Part shown: piece after piece, positions 13,884 through 33,075 of the stretch
Layout: each line of letters starts with the position of its first letter
Numbering within the stretch: position 1 is the stretch's first letter
Assembly: GCF_963422355.1 (NCBI RefSeq)
Contig: NC_085100.1
Span: 188,501 to 252,500, forward strand
Reading direction: 5' to 3'
Source: Corticium candelabrum
Lineage: Eukaryota; Porifera; Homoscleromorpha; Homosclerophorida; Plakinidae
DNA: 64,000 nt
Notes under the pieces: model-generated
Database searches by the model: none
Seen by the model: only the letters and a program-made list of their open reading frames with translations
What the model was told of the DNA's origin: nothing
Translations under genes and position numbers: made by a program

Positions 13884-14759
13884 CTGTGAGCAGACACTTA
13901 ACTGTAGCCTGCAGGCTGCCTTGTAGACTAATCACCATGCAAGTTTGATAACAGATTAGTACGTACTGTGATATATGTAACTAACTGATTTGTTGAGTAT
14001 AAATGCCCCCTAGTACGTACATTCAGTACAACAGTTTTGTAGATCTGTTTCAAATGCAGCATCTTAGTCGTGATGTTGCAAACGAAAATGCTGTAAAGGC
14101 TACAGCTTCCATATGTAGCCAAGGGTGAAGCAAGTCGATTTATTTTTCTGCTCGTAGCGACCTTGGAGAGACCCATCGCATCTTCATATCCTCTTGGACT
14201 AGCCAGAACAGTTTGAAGTGCTAATTTGGAGAGTAGTTAGTTATAAGCCGGAAGCAAACAGCCCAAACCAAATCCGGTGTTACAGGTAGAAATTGTCCCC
14301 CCGCGCAGTGTCTCCAGGGGGGTACCCTAAGATCAAACTTCCGCCAGAGTTGCTGTTTTTTAGTGTAAAATTTCCGCCCGTAAGTGGTCCCGCCTAGTTT
14401 GTAGCTCCCTAACCCTAACCCTAACCTTAGGAGGAGGTTTCAAACCTAGCGTGCTAGCTCCCCCGGAGGCCCGAGAAAATACCCTGTGTCACCGGAACAG
14501 CAAGAAACCAGAGTTTCCAAACGATTGCCAATCTACGTCGTTCCTGGACTGTTTACAGTAGTTATGCCTAGATAATTCCCGAAACCAAGTAGTTAACAGA
14601 GCCTTCGATGTCGTAGTCTGAGGTTCCGCTGCGCAATCACAGAACATCACGGGTTATGTGCTAACGCACGTTAGCGAGAGGTTTAGTCTGCGTGTCGTTG
14701 TTCTTCCAACCTTCGAAGTGTGAGTATGCAAGGGGTTTTCTAGTCATTTTTCGGAAGAA
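13884..14759. other. Intergenic region SKIC3-TM2D3, with an interstitial telomere-like tract
   Basis: Contains the SKIC3 3' UTR and the TM2D3 promoter. A more GC-rich island lies at about 14280-14480, with C-runs and the telomere-type repeat at 14407-14426. No convincing ORF or RNA gene was seen. Confidence 0.6.
14407..14426. repeat. Short telomere-type repeat, (CCCTAA)3
   Basis: Three and a third CCCTAA units in tandem, the complement of the metazoan telomere repeat TTAGGG. Too short to indicate a chromosome end. Lies about 330 bp upstream of the TM2D3 start codon. Confidence 0.9.
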
Positions 14760-15602
14760 ATGTGGCAAGTGTGGTTGTTATTACCACTTGTTGGCAGAGT
14801 GACGTCACTGGCCGTTCAGAATGAGACCTGTGCTTCGTATCCTGATGGACTGGAGTGCAATAGGTCGCCTGCCAACTGTGTGAAATGCCAATACAACACC
14901 AGCTGTATGGTCGGAGAACAAACAACGTCACTGTGCTCTCCGCTGCCGGACGTCGACTGCATTGTATGATACAGTCATTCATTCATTGCTTTACCTTCTT
15001 GTCTTCTCATCTGTCTGATTGCTTGCGTGTTGATCTGTATGCTTGTCTCTTTAATTTTGCCCGTCCGATTGTGTATTCGTCCGTTACTTCGGGTTCTCTG
15101 CATGTGACTGTCGGTTCATTTCCTACTGAATCACTAGGGCAATAGAACATGGCATCAACCCCACATCTGTGCATACTGCTTTCAGCTTCCTATAAACGAC
15201 TATACCTGCATCAAGAGCACGAATTGCACTGTGAGCTACTTCAAACAAGTGAAGTCACACGAGCCAACATTTACACCTTCTGTTTCACAGGTTGCCAGAA
15301 GCCCATCAAACACCTATACAGCAGACTGTACTGTAAAGTCAACTGTCTATTGTTTGGGCAGCCGAAAATTCAAGAAGAAATTGAAATGTGATTGGACATC
15401 AGGGCATCGATGGTCGACAGCCATGCTCTTGAGTATCACACTAGGAGGGTTTGGGGTGGACCGATTTTATCTTGGCTACTGGCAGAGCGCATTGGGAAAA
15501 CTGTTTAGTTTTGGTGGTGCAGGAGTCTGGACTATAGTTGATGTTCTACTTATTGCAGTTGGTTACCTTACACCAGCAGATGGTTCTTTGTACATTTTCT
15601 AA
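14760..15602 (+). CDS. TM2D3: TM2 domain-containing protein 3 (almondex)
   Basis: Two exons, 14760-14963 and 15186-15602, joined in phase 0, encode about 206 residues. A hydrophobic signal peptide begins at the ATG (MWQVWLLLPLVGRVTSLA). A Cys-rich lumenal part follows (CASYPDGLECNRS, NCVKCQYNTSC), then the TM2 module: WTSGHRWSTAMLLSITLGGF, the diagnostic DRFYLG turn, and LFSFGGAGVWTIVDVLLIAV. The C-terminus PADGSLYIF matches the TM2D3 ending, distinguishing it from TM2D1 and TM2D2. Drosophila almondex promotes Notch signalling, apparently at the gamma-secretase step, and the family is an ancient animal trio. Length agrees with the family. The gene converges on HSD17B4, with only 139 bp between the two stop codons. 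Confidence 0.93.
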
Positions 15603-15741
15603 ATTTTTAACTGGAAGCAGTGATACCGTGTATGGATGATGTAATTGGTTGTCATGGCAATTAGGAACACAAAAAATGCATTGTTGAGTTTCACTACAAC
15701 ATGCAATGCATAGATGGCATCTGTATCCCAAATTGTTTGCG

Positions 15742-22282
<6,541 letters not shown>

Positions 22283-22477
22283 GACACTTGCAGCACGCAG
22301 CATCAACAGTGAGAGGTGAAGTGTCAAATAAGTAGATATCACATAGCCATAAATCTCGCGCATATTAGTTGGGTCACTCGAGGCTAGATAAAGTTGCGCA
22401 GGAGGGCCTGGGTACGAGGCTAGGCCAAAGAGCTCACCAGGAAAAGTAAATGCTTGGTACGCTATGTATATGTTGAA
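22283..22477. promoter_or_regulatory. Divergent promoter interval, HSD17B4 / RFXANK-like
   Basis: Only 195 bp separate the HSD17B4 ATG (minus, 22282) from the ankyrin-gene ATG (plus, 22478), so both 5' UTRs and both core promoters must fit here or overlap the genes. No clear TATA box was seen. The assignment follows from gene arrangement only. Confidence 0.6.
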
Positions 22478-23387
22478 ATGTCCACAACAGAGCAAGATCC
22501 AGACCAGGAGGTGGAAGACACGCTGCTGCAATCAGGTTATGAATAGCAATACTTGCAATTTGCTTTCCATTTGTCTGCGTAAATAGGCCTAGTGACATTT
22601 TTAATTAAGTAAGCATTTAACAAACGATCTCCTATTTACAAACAGATTTGTGTTTGCACTTGTCGTTTATTAATGAATTAGCAAATGTTGCAAATTAATT
22701 AATACAGCACATACAACGAGCCAATTGATTATAGTGTTAGATAATTAATTAAAATGTTAATTGAAAACTGAATGACAGTTTATGATGCATTGTTTGTTGG
22801 AACATTTAATATTAATTTGAATTATAATCCTGTTCTATACTTATTTAGCCAACTTGCCGCTAATTGCTCCCAAGCTGGAAGTTGACGAATGTCTGCCAAG
22901 CTGCAGGAATGACACGAAACTGAATATTCATGCATGTGCAGAGGCAGGTGACCTCAATAGTCTGAAGATGGCTACTTACTTAGGATCTACAGGTTTGAAT
23001 GTTTGATTTATTCAAAACACGTTTTAATAATAATGTTTTGTAATTAATTAATTGTTATGTCAAGTTATTGTGTATATTAGATTTCAGTGCTGCTGATCAT
23101 CTCGGACTTACACCAATTATGTGGGCAGCTGCTAGTGGAGAGATCAATGCTGTTATGTTTCTAATGCAGAATGATGCTTCTGTCAATGAAACTGCATTTT
23201 CAAAATCAGGAGAAACAGCTCTTCATTTTGCTTGCAACAATGGACACTACAGACTGGTTAGGCTACTGCTAGATCTTGGAGCTAATGTCAATGCAACAGA
23301 CTCTGTAAGATGTCAAGCAGTGATAAACCAGCTAGCCATTGATCACAAGATGCTTTACACAATGTGACAACTTTGCACATTTAGGCT

Positions 23388-23480
<93 letters not shown>

Positions 23481-24009
23481 ACATCATATCCAAACATGTA
23501 CACACAGAATACATAACAATAGATTAAACCTCTTTAGAACAGTCATGTCATGCACCAATGGCATCAACAAGACAGTAATGTTGAAACAATGCAATGTATT
23601 AAACATTATTAAATTTTTTTCTGTAGCATGGTGGTACCCCCTTAATCTATGCTGCAAACTGTGGACATTCAAGTGTCGTTCAATCACTCTTAGGTATGCT
23701 ATCTATGTCTGCATGCACACACGACATTAACTTACAGATCTAACACTGACTTTGTGGCAGAAAACGGAGCTGATGTGACATACAAGACCCGTATTGGCAT
23801 GACTGCACTTGACTATGCAGTGCATCAAGATCATGCAGAAGGTCAAGTGACATTCGTAATGTTTGTCCTTACAGATATTTAGTTGTTACTAATTTTTATT
23901 TGTTTATTGTATTCTCTCACTAATTACTATGATCTTAGTGCGAAATGTGATCGAAAAGTACTGCTTGAAGGTGCTGTCACAAGCTCACAATTCAGACAAG
24001 ACGAATTGA
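22478..24009 (+). CDS. Ankyrin-repeat protein, RFXANK/ANKRA2-like
   Basis: Six exons: ATG at 22478 (MSTTEQDPDQEVEDTLLQS), 22849-22991, 23080-23304, about 23627-23693, about 23761-23849, and a final exon from 23939 to TGA at 24009. Ankyrin repeats run NIHACAEAGDLNSL, LGLTPIMWAAASGEINAVMF, GETALHFACNNGHYRLVRLL, GGTPLIYAANCGHSSVVQSL and GMTALDYAVHQD. They are followed by the C-terminal helix VRNVIEKYCLKVL, which parallels the KVQQVIENHILKLF end of RFXANK. The GGTPL(I/L)YA repeat and the C-terminal helix distinguish this pair from generic ankyrin proteins. In vertebrates RFXANK joins the RFX5 complex on X-box promoters, and ANKRA2 binds PxLPxI/L motifs in HDACs, megalin and CCDC8. Which of the two it represents is unclear. 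A read-through alternative ending at TAG 23882 would lose the conserved C-terminal helix, so I prefer the spliced form. Confidence 0.75.
23391..23479. repeat. (CA)44 microsatellite in ankyrin-gene intron
   Basis: Pure CA run of about 89 bp between the third and fourth coding exons. Confidence 0.95.
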
Positions 24010-24492
24010 GCATTGCAACTTGCTGTGAGAAACAACAGACCAACACTTTTGGCAACATAATCATCATCAGATATATTGATACAAATGTAAATGAGCAATA
24101 ACTGATTCCTAACAAATCCAATTCATATGAAAAACAAAGTCCATTGTAACTAGTGTAAGACAAACAAAGCAGCAAATGTATTATTGATATTTAAGTAATC
24201 ATGTTTGCCTTGCAATCTGTGGTACACGTCTTCATGTACGTGCCATTTAGCTCATCTTCACATCGTATGCATTCTACTTTTATCTTTCACAAGACAACCC
24301 AAGAGCAGCAAGGACTGATGAGCAAAGAGCCTCACTGCTGCCATCACCATCTTGTGTCTGGAATACAAAAGGTGGTGCAGACGTGGCAAAGTTGCAAAGA
24401 CTAGTTGCTTACATGTTCTGTAGGCTGGAGAAATTTGCATTCCACCGGAATGAGGGTGCGAGTGATTTGGCATGATAGACTCTCATTTGTTG
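24010..24492. other. Convergent 3' region between the ankyrin gene and CMTR2
   Basis: Tail-to-tail spacer of about 480 bp. A minus-strand open stretch at 24258-24473 could be extra 3' CMTR2 sequence, but it shows no resemblance to that family. Nothing else was recognised. Confidence 0.5.
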
Positions 24493-26660
24493 TTATAAGG
24501 GACTTACAAAATGGTGTTTCTAAAGAACACGTGTAAGTGCCTTAATTAAAGTAAAGGTATAGTTTAGATGTTTGTAGAAACACTTACTTAGCAGCTGAAC
24601 TATTGGAACAATTTCCACAACTGTATGTGTAGACTCAGAATCAAGCATCTGATCTAGAATTCCTGATAGTTTCTGAAGAAATAAGTAGATATGTGCTTAG
24701 TAGAAACTGTTAGATGGACAGACAGACAGACAGACAAACAAACAAATTTATGGCCAATAATTTATATTAATAAATAGACAGACAGATGTGCATATACTTC
24801 CACACAGAACTACAACAGAGAATCATTCACTGCACCTCTACAACAGCAGCATCACAACTTCTGAAACCCTTGCAAACAACAAATCTATCTGGCGTAAGTG
24901 GACATGATGTGGCAGGTTTCACAATGCAAATCTACATCAACAAGGTACTCCTCAAGTTGTAGCAATTAATTAACACATCAATAGTCAGACTTTGTCAAAG
25001 ACTTTCTGAAGAATAAACAGGACAGCAGCAGTGACTCGAGTAAAACAGTCAAACAGTCGACATATAAAGGAGCCACCCAACCTCAAAACCTAATAAATTA
25101 AACAAACAATACAAACCCATCCGATATTGTGATAAAAGTTAAATCTGTAGTTAAACAACTCAACAAACACTCAATCAGCAGTAATGTACGTACAAACATC
25201 AAACACGTGCACAAGACTTTAAAATGCTAAACTAAATACATCGTTTTTAAGTCAATTATGGACAGGTTTTAGACCTAATTAGAACAAGTATAAATAGGGT
25301 TGTAAGGTCAGTCGCATGTCAGACGACTACTATACCCTTAGCCCGGATATCCGGGCCTCAGGTAATTATACAAGACAATCCCAGCACTGAGCACTGGAGG
25401 AACTTCCTTTGAAACAAAACTGACCAAGCAAATGTGCCTTAAAAATTATTTCAAAAATACAAATTCACGCAACAGTGATAATACAAGTATGTCTTACCAT
25501 CTGTCTGTATTTGGTGTCTTGCATGTTGTTTTGTTTGTATACGTACCAGCACAAACAAACGCATTTGTGTAGTACAAATGTAAAGGACATCAACGATGTA
25601 CATTGAGATCATTGTCATTAATCATTTTAGTATTATATATAAATTAATTAAATATTTGTGACTTACTCTGAGAGCAATGATGCAGTGAGCAACGAGAAAG
25701 GGTCTAGTGTGTATCTCTTTTCTGTATGGTGAACAGTCTGTCACAGCCACACACTCAGCATCTCCAACAACCACATCAATACAACCAGATGACATCACTG
25801 ACTCACACAAACTAAACACACCATATTACTATGCAAGCAATACATTTGCATCTAATGTGGATACCCCATAATAGACAGTGTGTCAAAGCTTTTAACTTGA
25901 TGGACTTGAACATCACATGTAGACTCACGATATTCGTTATTACATCTTGTTTCCGCATAATTAGCAACGTGAATCTAACATTATGTATAACATCGAGTAC
26001 ATGTCACTGCACAGACACAACACTAACATGATATGGTTACTAGTTCTTTTAGCATGCAAATAGGTAACACGCATGTGTGTATTACTACAAATTAATTAAG
26101 TCACCTTCAAAAGCCTTACAGGTTATATTAACAGACTGCATGACAATCTCATATTGAAGTTTCAAATCTTTGGTACAGCAATTTACTCACACAAACAAAT
26201 ATGCACACACATTCTACATTACACATATAAAAAATTATAATATTTGGTAACACCATAAGCAATATACACACCACACCTTAGCCTTTGGAAATGTCCGCCT
26301 GAAATATCTTTCATAGCCCCCACATCTCCCACTAAGATCCAATACTGATCCCATCAATTTCTCCTAAACATAAGATACATGCATGGCTGACAAATTTCTG
26401 ATACCGCATGTTCGGATTTCTCACCATTTGAGTAATAAAACAAACAGCTGCCATGTTGAGTCCATCAATAGACAAAAAATAAGGAACTTTGCAAGCTTGA
26501 AATGCATAAAAGGGATAGACATTGCTGAACAACTGACACATAGCAGGCAAATTCTCATCGCATAAAACCTTTAAAAACAGAAAAGCAATAATTTTGTCAT
26601 GCACACACATGCACAAGCATGCAGGCATCCACGGCACGTGCATGTCACACCCGCACACCC

Positions 26661-26735
<75 letters not shown>

Positions 26736-27713
26736 AAACAAAGAACAACTTGCCTTAGCATTACATACTGTTTCTTTGTAATCATCCAATATTTTTCTAC
26801 TACAAAATGGTGAACTGAGAACCTACAAATTAAATGAATTCAAACGTTTATGCCAGCCAGTGACTTTGGATGTAAACACTACTACCAGTGTTCACCTTTA
26901 ATATGGCACGTCCATATTCCGGTTCTATGTGTGATAATGCCAAAGCATCGCCACTCCTCTACAACACAGCAACAAATCAATCAAAATTTATTATTCAATT
27001 ATTAATACATTTAAGGTCACACGCCAAATCAGTCACTTTGAGTTGAAAGTAATCATATTGCAATACCTTTATCCAACAACAGTGTAAAACCCAAAGCCCT
27101 TCATATAATATTTATCATTATTCTTGGCATGTGACCTGGTGTAATTAATTTTATGCAAAATTCAACAGTACGTACTTCAAACCAATGAGCAGGAGTTTTC
27201 AAAACTTCTGTAAAACTACTCTGAAGCATATAAAATATTAACTATAAACAGGCTATGAAACAAACCAGCATGTAAATCCCTCTACCTTTCTGCTGTCTTT
27301 ATGAGAATGAAACCGCTCAGTAGAATAAACAATAGAATCTTTGGCAATTCCACATTGTAGCAGTCTGTCATGCCATGACTGTGCATTTCTCTCCCGTCTC
27401 TGGCTGTAGCTGCCAGAGTGCAGCTGTCTAGTGGTATCACTCCACACAGGCCGACTGCTCAAGCAAGTTCCATCCTACAAGACACAACAGCATAATAAAA
27501 ATCTCTTCAATAAGATTTAGAGCAAAGTAACCAAGTGATGCCGTTTGACTACATATTGCTCTTGTAGTATTGCTTTCACATTATATTTTGCCACATAGCA
27601 ACTAGTCAGTTGTTTCTTAATCTAAACAGCTAAATACAGTTATATATTCCACAATTGCAAGCACACTTTCCTCACGCATGCACACATAAGCACATAAGTG
27701 CGCGTGCGCACAT

Positions 27714-27768
<55 letters not shown>

Positions 27769-30227
27769 TGGATAACAGCTAGCAGCCAGCAACTATACAT
27801 TATACTTACAGAGTAAAGTCGACTCTTCTGTTTCTTTGTGATCGACTGGTAAAGGTAAATGTTCCTTTCTATTGCTGCTCTCTGTTCAACCACAAAAGCA
27901 AAGATAGCAGAAATCAATCACCTAGTGCAGGTAGACTTACTTGAAACTCCATGAATTGCTTGGCACACTTCACTATTTCTTCTAGTGCATCAGAAGCTAC
28001 CAGCTCCAAAGGAAACATTGCTGTAGTCTCTGATCCTCCCACGACACCTAAAGTAAACAATAAAATCAATAGAAACAAGAAAACATTTAAAATCATAACA
28101 AGGATAAAACAATTACACAACATGTTCACATCAAAACTAGCTGTAGCTGCAACTCTACAAATCCACATTGCAATATTCTGTGTATTATTTTCAATGTTGT
28201 CAATACATAATCTAATATGAAATTCAAATATTGTGATAAATTCCAAATCCTGTACAGAAATACTACAATAGATGTCCAACATTAAGTGACATTGCATGTT
28301 TCTTCTGACACTATGGGTGGTTTATTTTCTGTCGAGGTGTCAGAAGAGTGGTCAGAGGTGTCGAAAAACTCTTCCGCCTCTTCCAGGAGAGAAGCAAAAG
28401 AGCTGAAAGAGAAAATGTCGAGAAGTTATGGAATAAACTCTGCTGTGTTTCTTTATCGTTGCAGCATGTGTAACAACTTCTTCAAGCTCTCCAGATGACA
28501 AAAAATCTCATTTCGTCATCAGAAAAAAGTAGCAACATCAGTTCTGCTACCATTCCTGCCAGTTTGAAAATAAAAATCATCCATTGCCAAAAAATTAATT
28601 AACATGAGCACATGCACAACGTCTCCTGTATCGTTTCTCTATTCAAGCTTCTTCCGTCTCTGTCAGCTCTTCCAGACAACTCTTCCAGAAGAAGTGGAAG
28701 ACTCTTGCAGAAGAGGCAGAAGAGACAGAAGAGACTACTAAAGATAAGTCTAACAAAACAACAAGTTTCTGTTGTCATTTAATTAAAACAATTGAGAGTC
28801 TTTCCATTTCCATTCTACCCTCCAAAATCTCTACCATTTCAAAAAAGCCACAAGTTTAGAGTCAAAAATTTGTTAACAGCAAAGCTTATTTAATACCCAT
28901 GCACACTGCAAGATAGTGAACAAACTAAAAGTGATCAACAAAAGACAAACTCCAAAATTAAATGTAGAGTAAGTCTTTAATCAATGCACTACTTAAAATG
29001 CAACCTTCACATCATTGATCTGAACATAGATCATACCAAAAGCCTGTTGCAGGCAGTGAAGATGACTGCTAGTCACCACATCTCGTCCTCTGTACTTCAA
29101 ACAGACAACATAAACTTCAGAATTGCCCCCCTTGCTAGTGGCTGGCTTCATTACATTTACCTGCACCAAATACATTTACAGTAGCACATATCACATATGG
29201 TTCCATGCAGCTGTACCTATAACACCATTGTTGTAATAAAACTGATAAACGACTAAATAAAGTATGTCACACTCATGCATGTACATACGTAAACTCTAAT
29301 AAACAGTTGAGAGTCCATTGATGTAGTTCAAGCTCATTAATAAATTTAAAGTTAACATTTTAGGTTTTGTGCCTTCAGACTTAATTCATTCACCTGCTCA
29401 AATGCACAGCCAAGTAGATAAATCAAGCAGATTGTTTGATGTTCAAACATGGTGAATATCTTGATAAGAAACGAACCTCCCTTGTCCAACACAGTTAATG
29501 CTGTTGCAGTTTCACAATAATGCAATGGTGCTACATAACTCTCCTGCTCATCGGGAACATCCTGACAGTCCACACTACCGTCTGCAGTCACCAGTTTCAC
29601 TGACCACTGATTTACACGTGCACACAGACTACCACCAATATTCAGCCAATTCATAATATCTCCACTGTTGTCTTTCCCAAAATCCCATTGCTCTAGAGTG
29701 TCTAAAATAAATTGATTGTCAGCAACTACCGATCCAGGAGAATTTCCTTCATAAAATGGATTAAGTGTTGTAGCAACCCACTGCCACTCCAAATCAACGC
29801 AATGACTCTTCACATAGTGATTCAGGCTGGTAATAAATGCACCTGGTGCCTCACACAGATGAACTGTATTCAACAATTTCAGTGATAGTGCCTCATCAGG
29901 AATCAGTTTGTATGTAGATACGATTTCATGAAACTTTGCCCAAGCCTGAGTGCACAGTTCTGCATTCAGTTCATATCGCAGATGGCGAGTAACTAAACAA
30001 GCAGGATTACTATCTCTCGTGTGTTGATGCCATGATGCTAGTTCAAAATCGTTAAGCTTAGATTTCGTTGAATTAAGTTTCATCTTCATTTCCTGCATTG
30101 CCTCCAATTGAAAACGTGAAGATTGAAACATTTGGTGTGCTGATGGCAGTTTCCACTTGCTGGAGCTCTGGAAACAAAACTTCTTGGAAAAATAACTTTC
30201 TACTTCCTCCATTGACCTAGACTTCAT
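24493..30227 (-). CDS. CMTR2: Cap-specific mRNA (nucleoside-2'-O)-methyltransferase 2
   Basis: Adds the 2'-O-methyl group to the second transcribed nucleotide (cap2). Start chosen at 30227 ([17 protein letters not shown]; a second ATG lies at 30212) because the frame upstream is only a CA repeat. The catalytic Rossmann RFM domain is one large exon down to about 29388: [25 protein letters not shown], the SAM site [27 protein letters not shown], and [14 protein letters not shown] with the second catalytic Lys. The next exon (about 29040-29163) reads [20 protein letters not shown]. Later exons form the degenerate second methyltransferase-like half: [17 protein letters not shown] near 26790, [20 protein letters not shown] near 25060, and [19 protein letters not shown] near 24620. 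The last small exon reads KHHFVSPL then TAA, giving a C-terminus about 25 residues shorter than human; a missed exon is possible. Introns hold several CA runs. Confidence 0.92.
25341..25356. other. 16-bp perfect palindrome in CMTR2 intron
   Basis: GCCCGGATATCCGGGC reads identically on both strands and stands out in AT-rich surroundings. A TATAAATAGG sequence lies about 50 bp before it on the plus strand. Function unknown. Confidence 0.8.
26663..26734. repeat. (CA)36 microsatellite in CMTR2 intron
   Basis: Pure alternating AC run of about 72 bp. Confidence 0.95.
27715..27765. repeat. (CA)25 microsatellite in CMTR2 intron
   Basis: Pure CA run of about 51 bp, close to the splice donor of the exon ending [13 protein letters not shown]. 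Confidence 0.95.
28650..28732. repeat. Purine/pyrimidine-biased imperfect hairpin in CMTR2 intron
   Basis: A pyrimidine-rich left half (CTTCCGTCTCTGTCAGCTCT) and a purine-rich right half (AAGAGGCAGAAGAGACAGAA) are largely reverse-complementary around a centre near 28690. Related CTCTTCC/GAAGAG sequence also occurs at about 28355-28400. Confidence 0.6.
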
Positions 30228-30269
30228 GCGTACCCAACCTCGTAACGCCTCGTAACGTGCGCGGGTGTG

Positions 30270-30272
<3 letters not shown>

Positions 30273-30339
<67 letters not shown>
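30273..30339. repeat. (GT)33 microsatellite just upstream of CMTR2
   Basis: Pure GT run of about 67 bp that starts 46 bp upstream of the chosen CMTR2 start codon, in its 5' UTR or promoter. Confidence 0.95.
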
Positions 30340-30340
<1 letters not shown>

Positions 30341-30436
30341 ATACGTGCGTTATGTCCACGTGAATGGCGTCCTGCTACATGTACAGTAATTTTTAAGCCC
30401 TGTCCGCGATTGGATCGGGCTAGCGAGCGTCCACAC

Positions 30437-31316
<880 letters not shown>

Positions 31317-32099
31317 GGTGTAAGGAAGTTGAAATAGAGTATTTGTACAGGGGAGAAGTCTAACAGAAGGCCTATCAGACAGGTGCCAACTGGTTCTTCT
31401 AAAGGCAGGAAAGTCTGAGAGACTTGGCCAAAGTCAGGGGTAACGGCATACTTAATACTTAAATGTTACATGGAACTTAAATGCTGTTAGAATGGCTGTC
31501 ATTGGCAGCTTAATTTTTTTGTACAGTCTGAATTGCCTTTAGAATTCTCATGGTATATGTTTGTCATGATATATATCATTGGCTGAGTGACAGTGTTCAT
31601 TGTATATCTATTGTTGTACTTTGTTCCTTGAGATTGGCATTCTTTCTGTTTGTGCCAAAATTGCTTACATGTATATAATAGGCAATGGCTGCAGTTTCTC
31701 TCCTTTTTAGAGCACTAAAATAGATGTATAATGATTTGTATGTACTTCACACTTTAAAGCAAACGTATACGTATGGATGTATCACATTGGAAATCTTTGG
31801 CAAACTTGTCTGTTAAATTGGTTGTCGTAACTCTCTGTAAGTTATGTTTATAAACATTGAACAGTTAGTTCTAGTTTGTAACTTGCCATAACTGTTTTGC
31901 AGTCTTTGGGTCAAGAGTCCTATAAATTGTGCATTTATGTATGTACTGGTAGTAATTTTATTGTGAGATTGACAAATGGTATCCTGCTTATTTGATGCAC
32001 GTATGGTTGGACCGTACATGCACTAGAAATTAGAATTTGAGTTTTAATTAAGAAAGGCTTGTTTTGTACCTTGTCTTGTACCATGTGGGCATTACAGGC

Positions 32100-32255
32100 T
32101 GCTTTCGTCTTTTTGAAGGAACCTGTGTCCTCAGAAACATGTGCAGTGTCTTTGTGAACCTGTTTGGACTCTAGTCTCTGTTTCTTTTGTCTTGGTTCAC
32201 CAATAGAGTCTTCTTTCTCCTTACTAATGTTGTCACGGTTTGGCTGGAAAACATC
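32100..32255 (-). other. Lysine-rich coding-like stretch inside the element
   Basis: The minus strand reads PNRDNISKEKEDSIGEPRQK and onward as a charged, low-complexity peptide without stops, preceded by a plausible acceptor. It could be an exon of an element-encoded protein or chance. No family recognised. Confidence 0.25.
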
Positions 32256-32439
32256 ATCTCAAGTCATACATCCATTTCTGGCTTGTGTTGCCACAACACT
32301 TAATTAATTAAAGAACTGCTTAACCAATCCCATGCTGTGCAAGGAATGGGGAATTGCGGGGAAACTCTTGGCAAACCTATCAGGGAAGCTCCACATCTAT
32401 TGCTTGCCAGCCAGCTCTCCTTCTTGTGAAGATCAGTTC

Positions 32440-32688
32440 ATAATGACTTAGAGAGTGGGTTTATTCTGAATACTCAAGGTAATCTGTGGCAATCAGTGGA
32501 CAATGAGACAAGGAAAAGAGTCATGGTGTTGTCCTACATGGACTTCAAGAGCTGGATTAAACCTTAATTTATGTCTGATTATTCTTCTATTTATTGTTTT
32601 ATGTTTACTCTTCTATGCATGGCTACCTATTTTTACTTGTTACGCTTATGTATCTTGTCTTGCCTACCTGTAGCGGTATGAATCAAAA

Positions 32689-32725
<37 letters not shown>
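32440..32725 (+). mobile_element. 5'-truncated LINE tail with (ATT)n 3' end
   Basis: A short plus-strand open segment ends RKRVMVLSYMDFKSWIKP and a stop. It is followed by about 120 bp of AT-rich 3' UTR-like sequence and an (ATT)n tail at 32689-32725. This architecture (short ORF end, UTR, trinucleotide tail) is typical of 5'-truncated non-LTR insertions. The peptide is too short to name the clade. Confidence 0.45.
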
Positions 32726-32778
32726 GAATGAATGAATGAATGATGAATGATATATTTGATTATATTTGATTATTATTA

Positions 32779-33075
32779 TGTTGTGCTCAACCAGATCAGT
32801 CTGATTCATAAGGTCACTGGTAAGCACCAAAAGCAAATCCTGCCTCAGAGGTGCTTAGACCATCATGGCTGTTAGACAGAAGACATGAATTTACGCAGGA
32901 TCCGACTGGATCCAAGAAGCACTGTATGTTGTGCTCAACCAGATCAGTCTGGTTTGTAAAGTCTATTGCAAGTACCGGAAGCAAACCCTGCTTCAGAAGT
33001 ACTTAGACCATCACGGCTATCTAGAAAGAAGACATGACTTTACGAAGGATCCGAGTAGATCCCAGAAGCACTGTT
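32779..33075 (-). repeat. Tandem duplication of about 149 bp (LINE 3' UTR)
   Basis: Two adjacent copies, 32779-32926 and 32928-33075, both starting ATGTTGTGCTCAACCAGATC and both ending in AGAAGCACTGT, with about 80 percent identity by eye. They lie directly downstream (in minus orientation) of the endonuclease frame. Confidence 0.85.

Noticed and set aside
22283-22531. N-terminal extension of HSD17B4 by about 80 residues
   Set aside because: Would run through the ankyrin gene's first exon; the family begins at MSSKLGFNGRV.
24258-24473. Extra C-terminal CMTR2 exon
   Set aside because: Peptide shows no similarity to the CMTR2 tail and no acceptor in the right phase was found.
30228-30359. Upstream extension of CMTR2 through a CA repeat to an ATG at 30359
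   Set aside because: The added residues are repeat-encoded; family resemblance starts after MKSRSMEEV.
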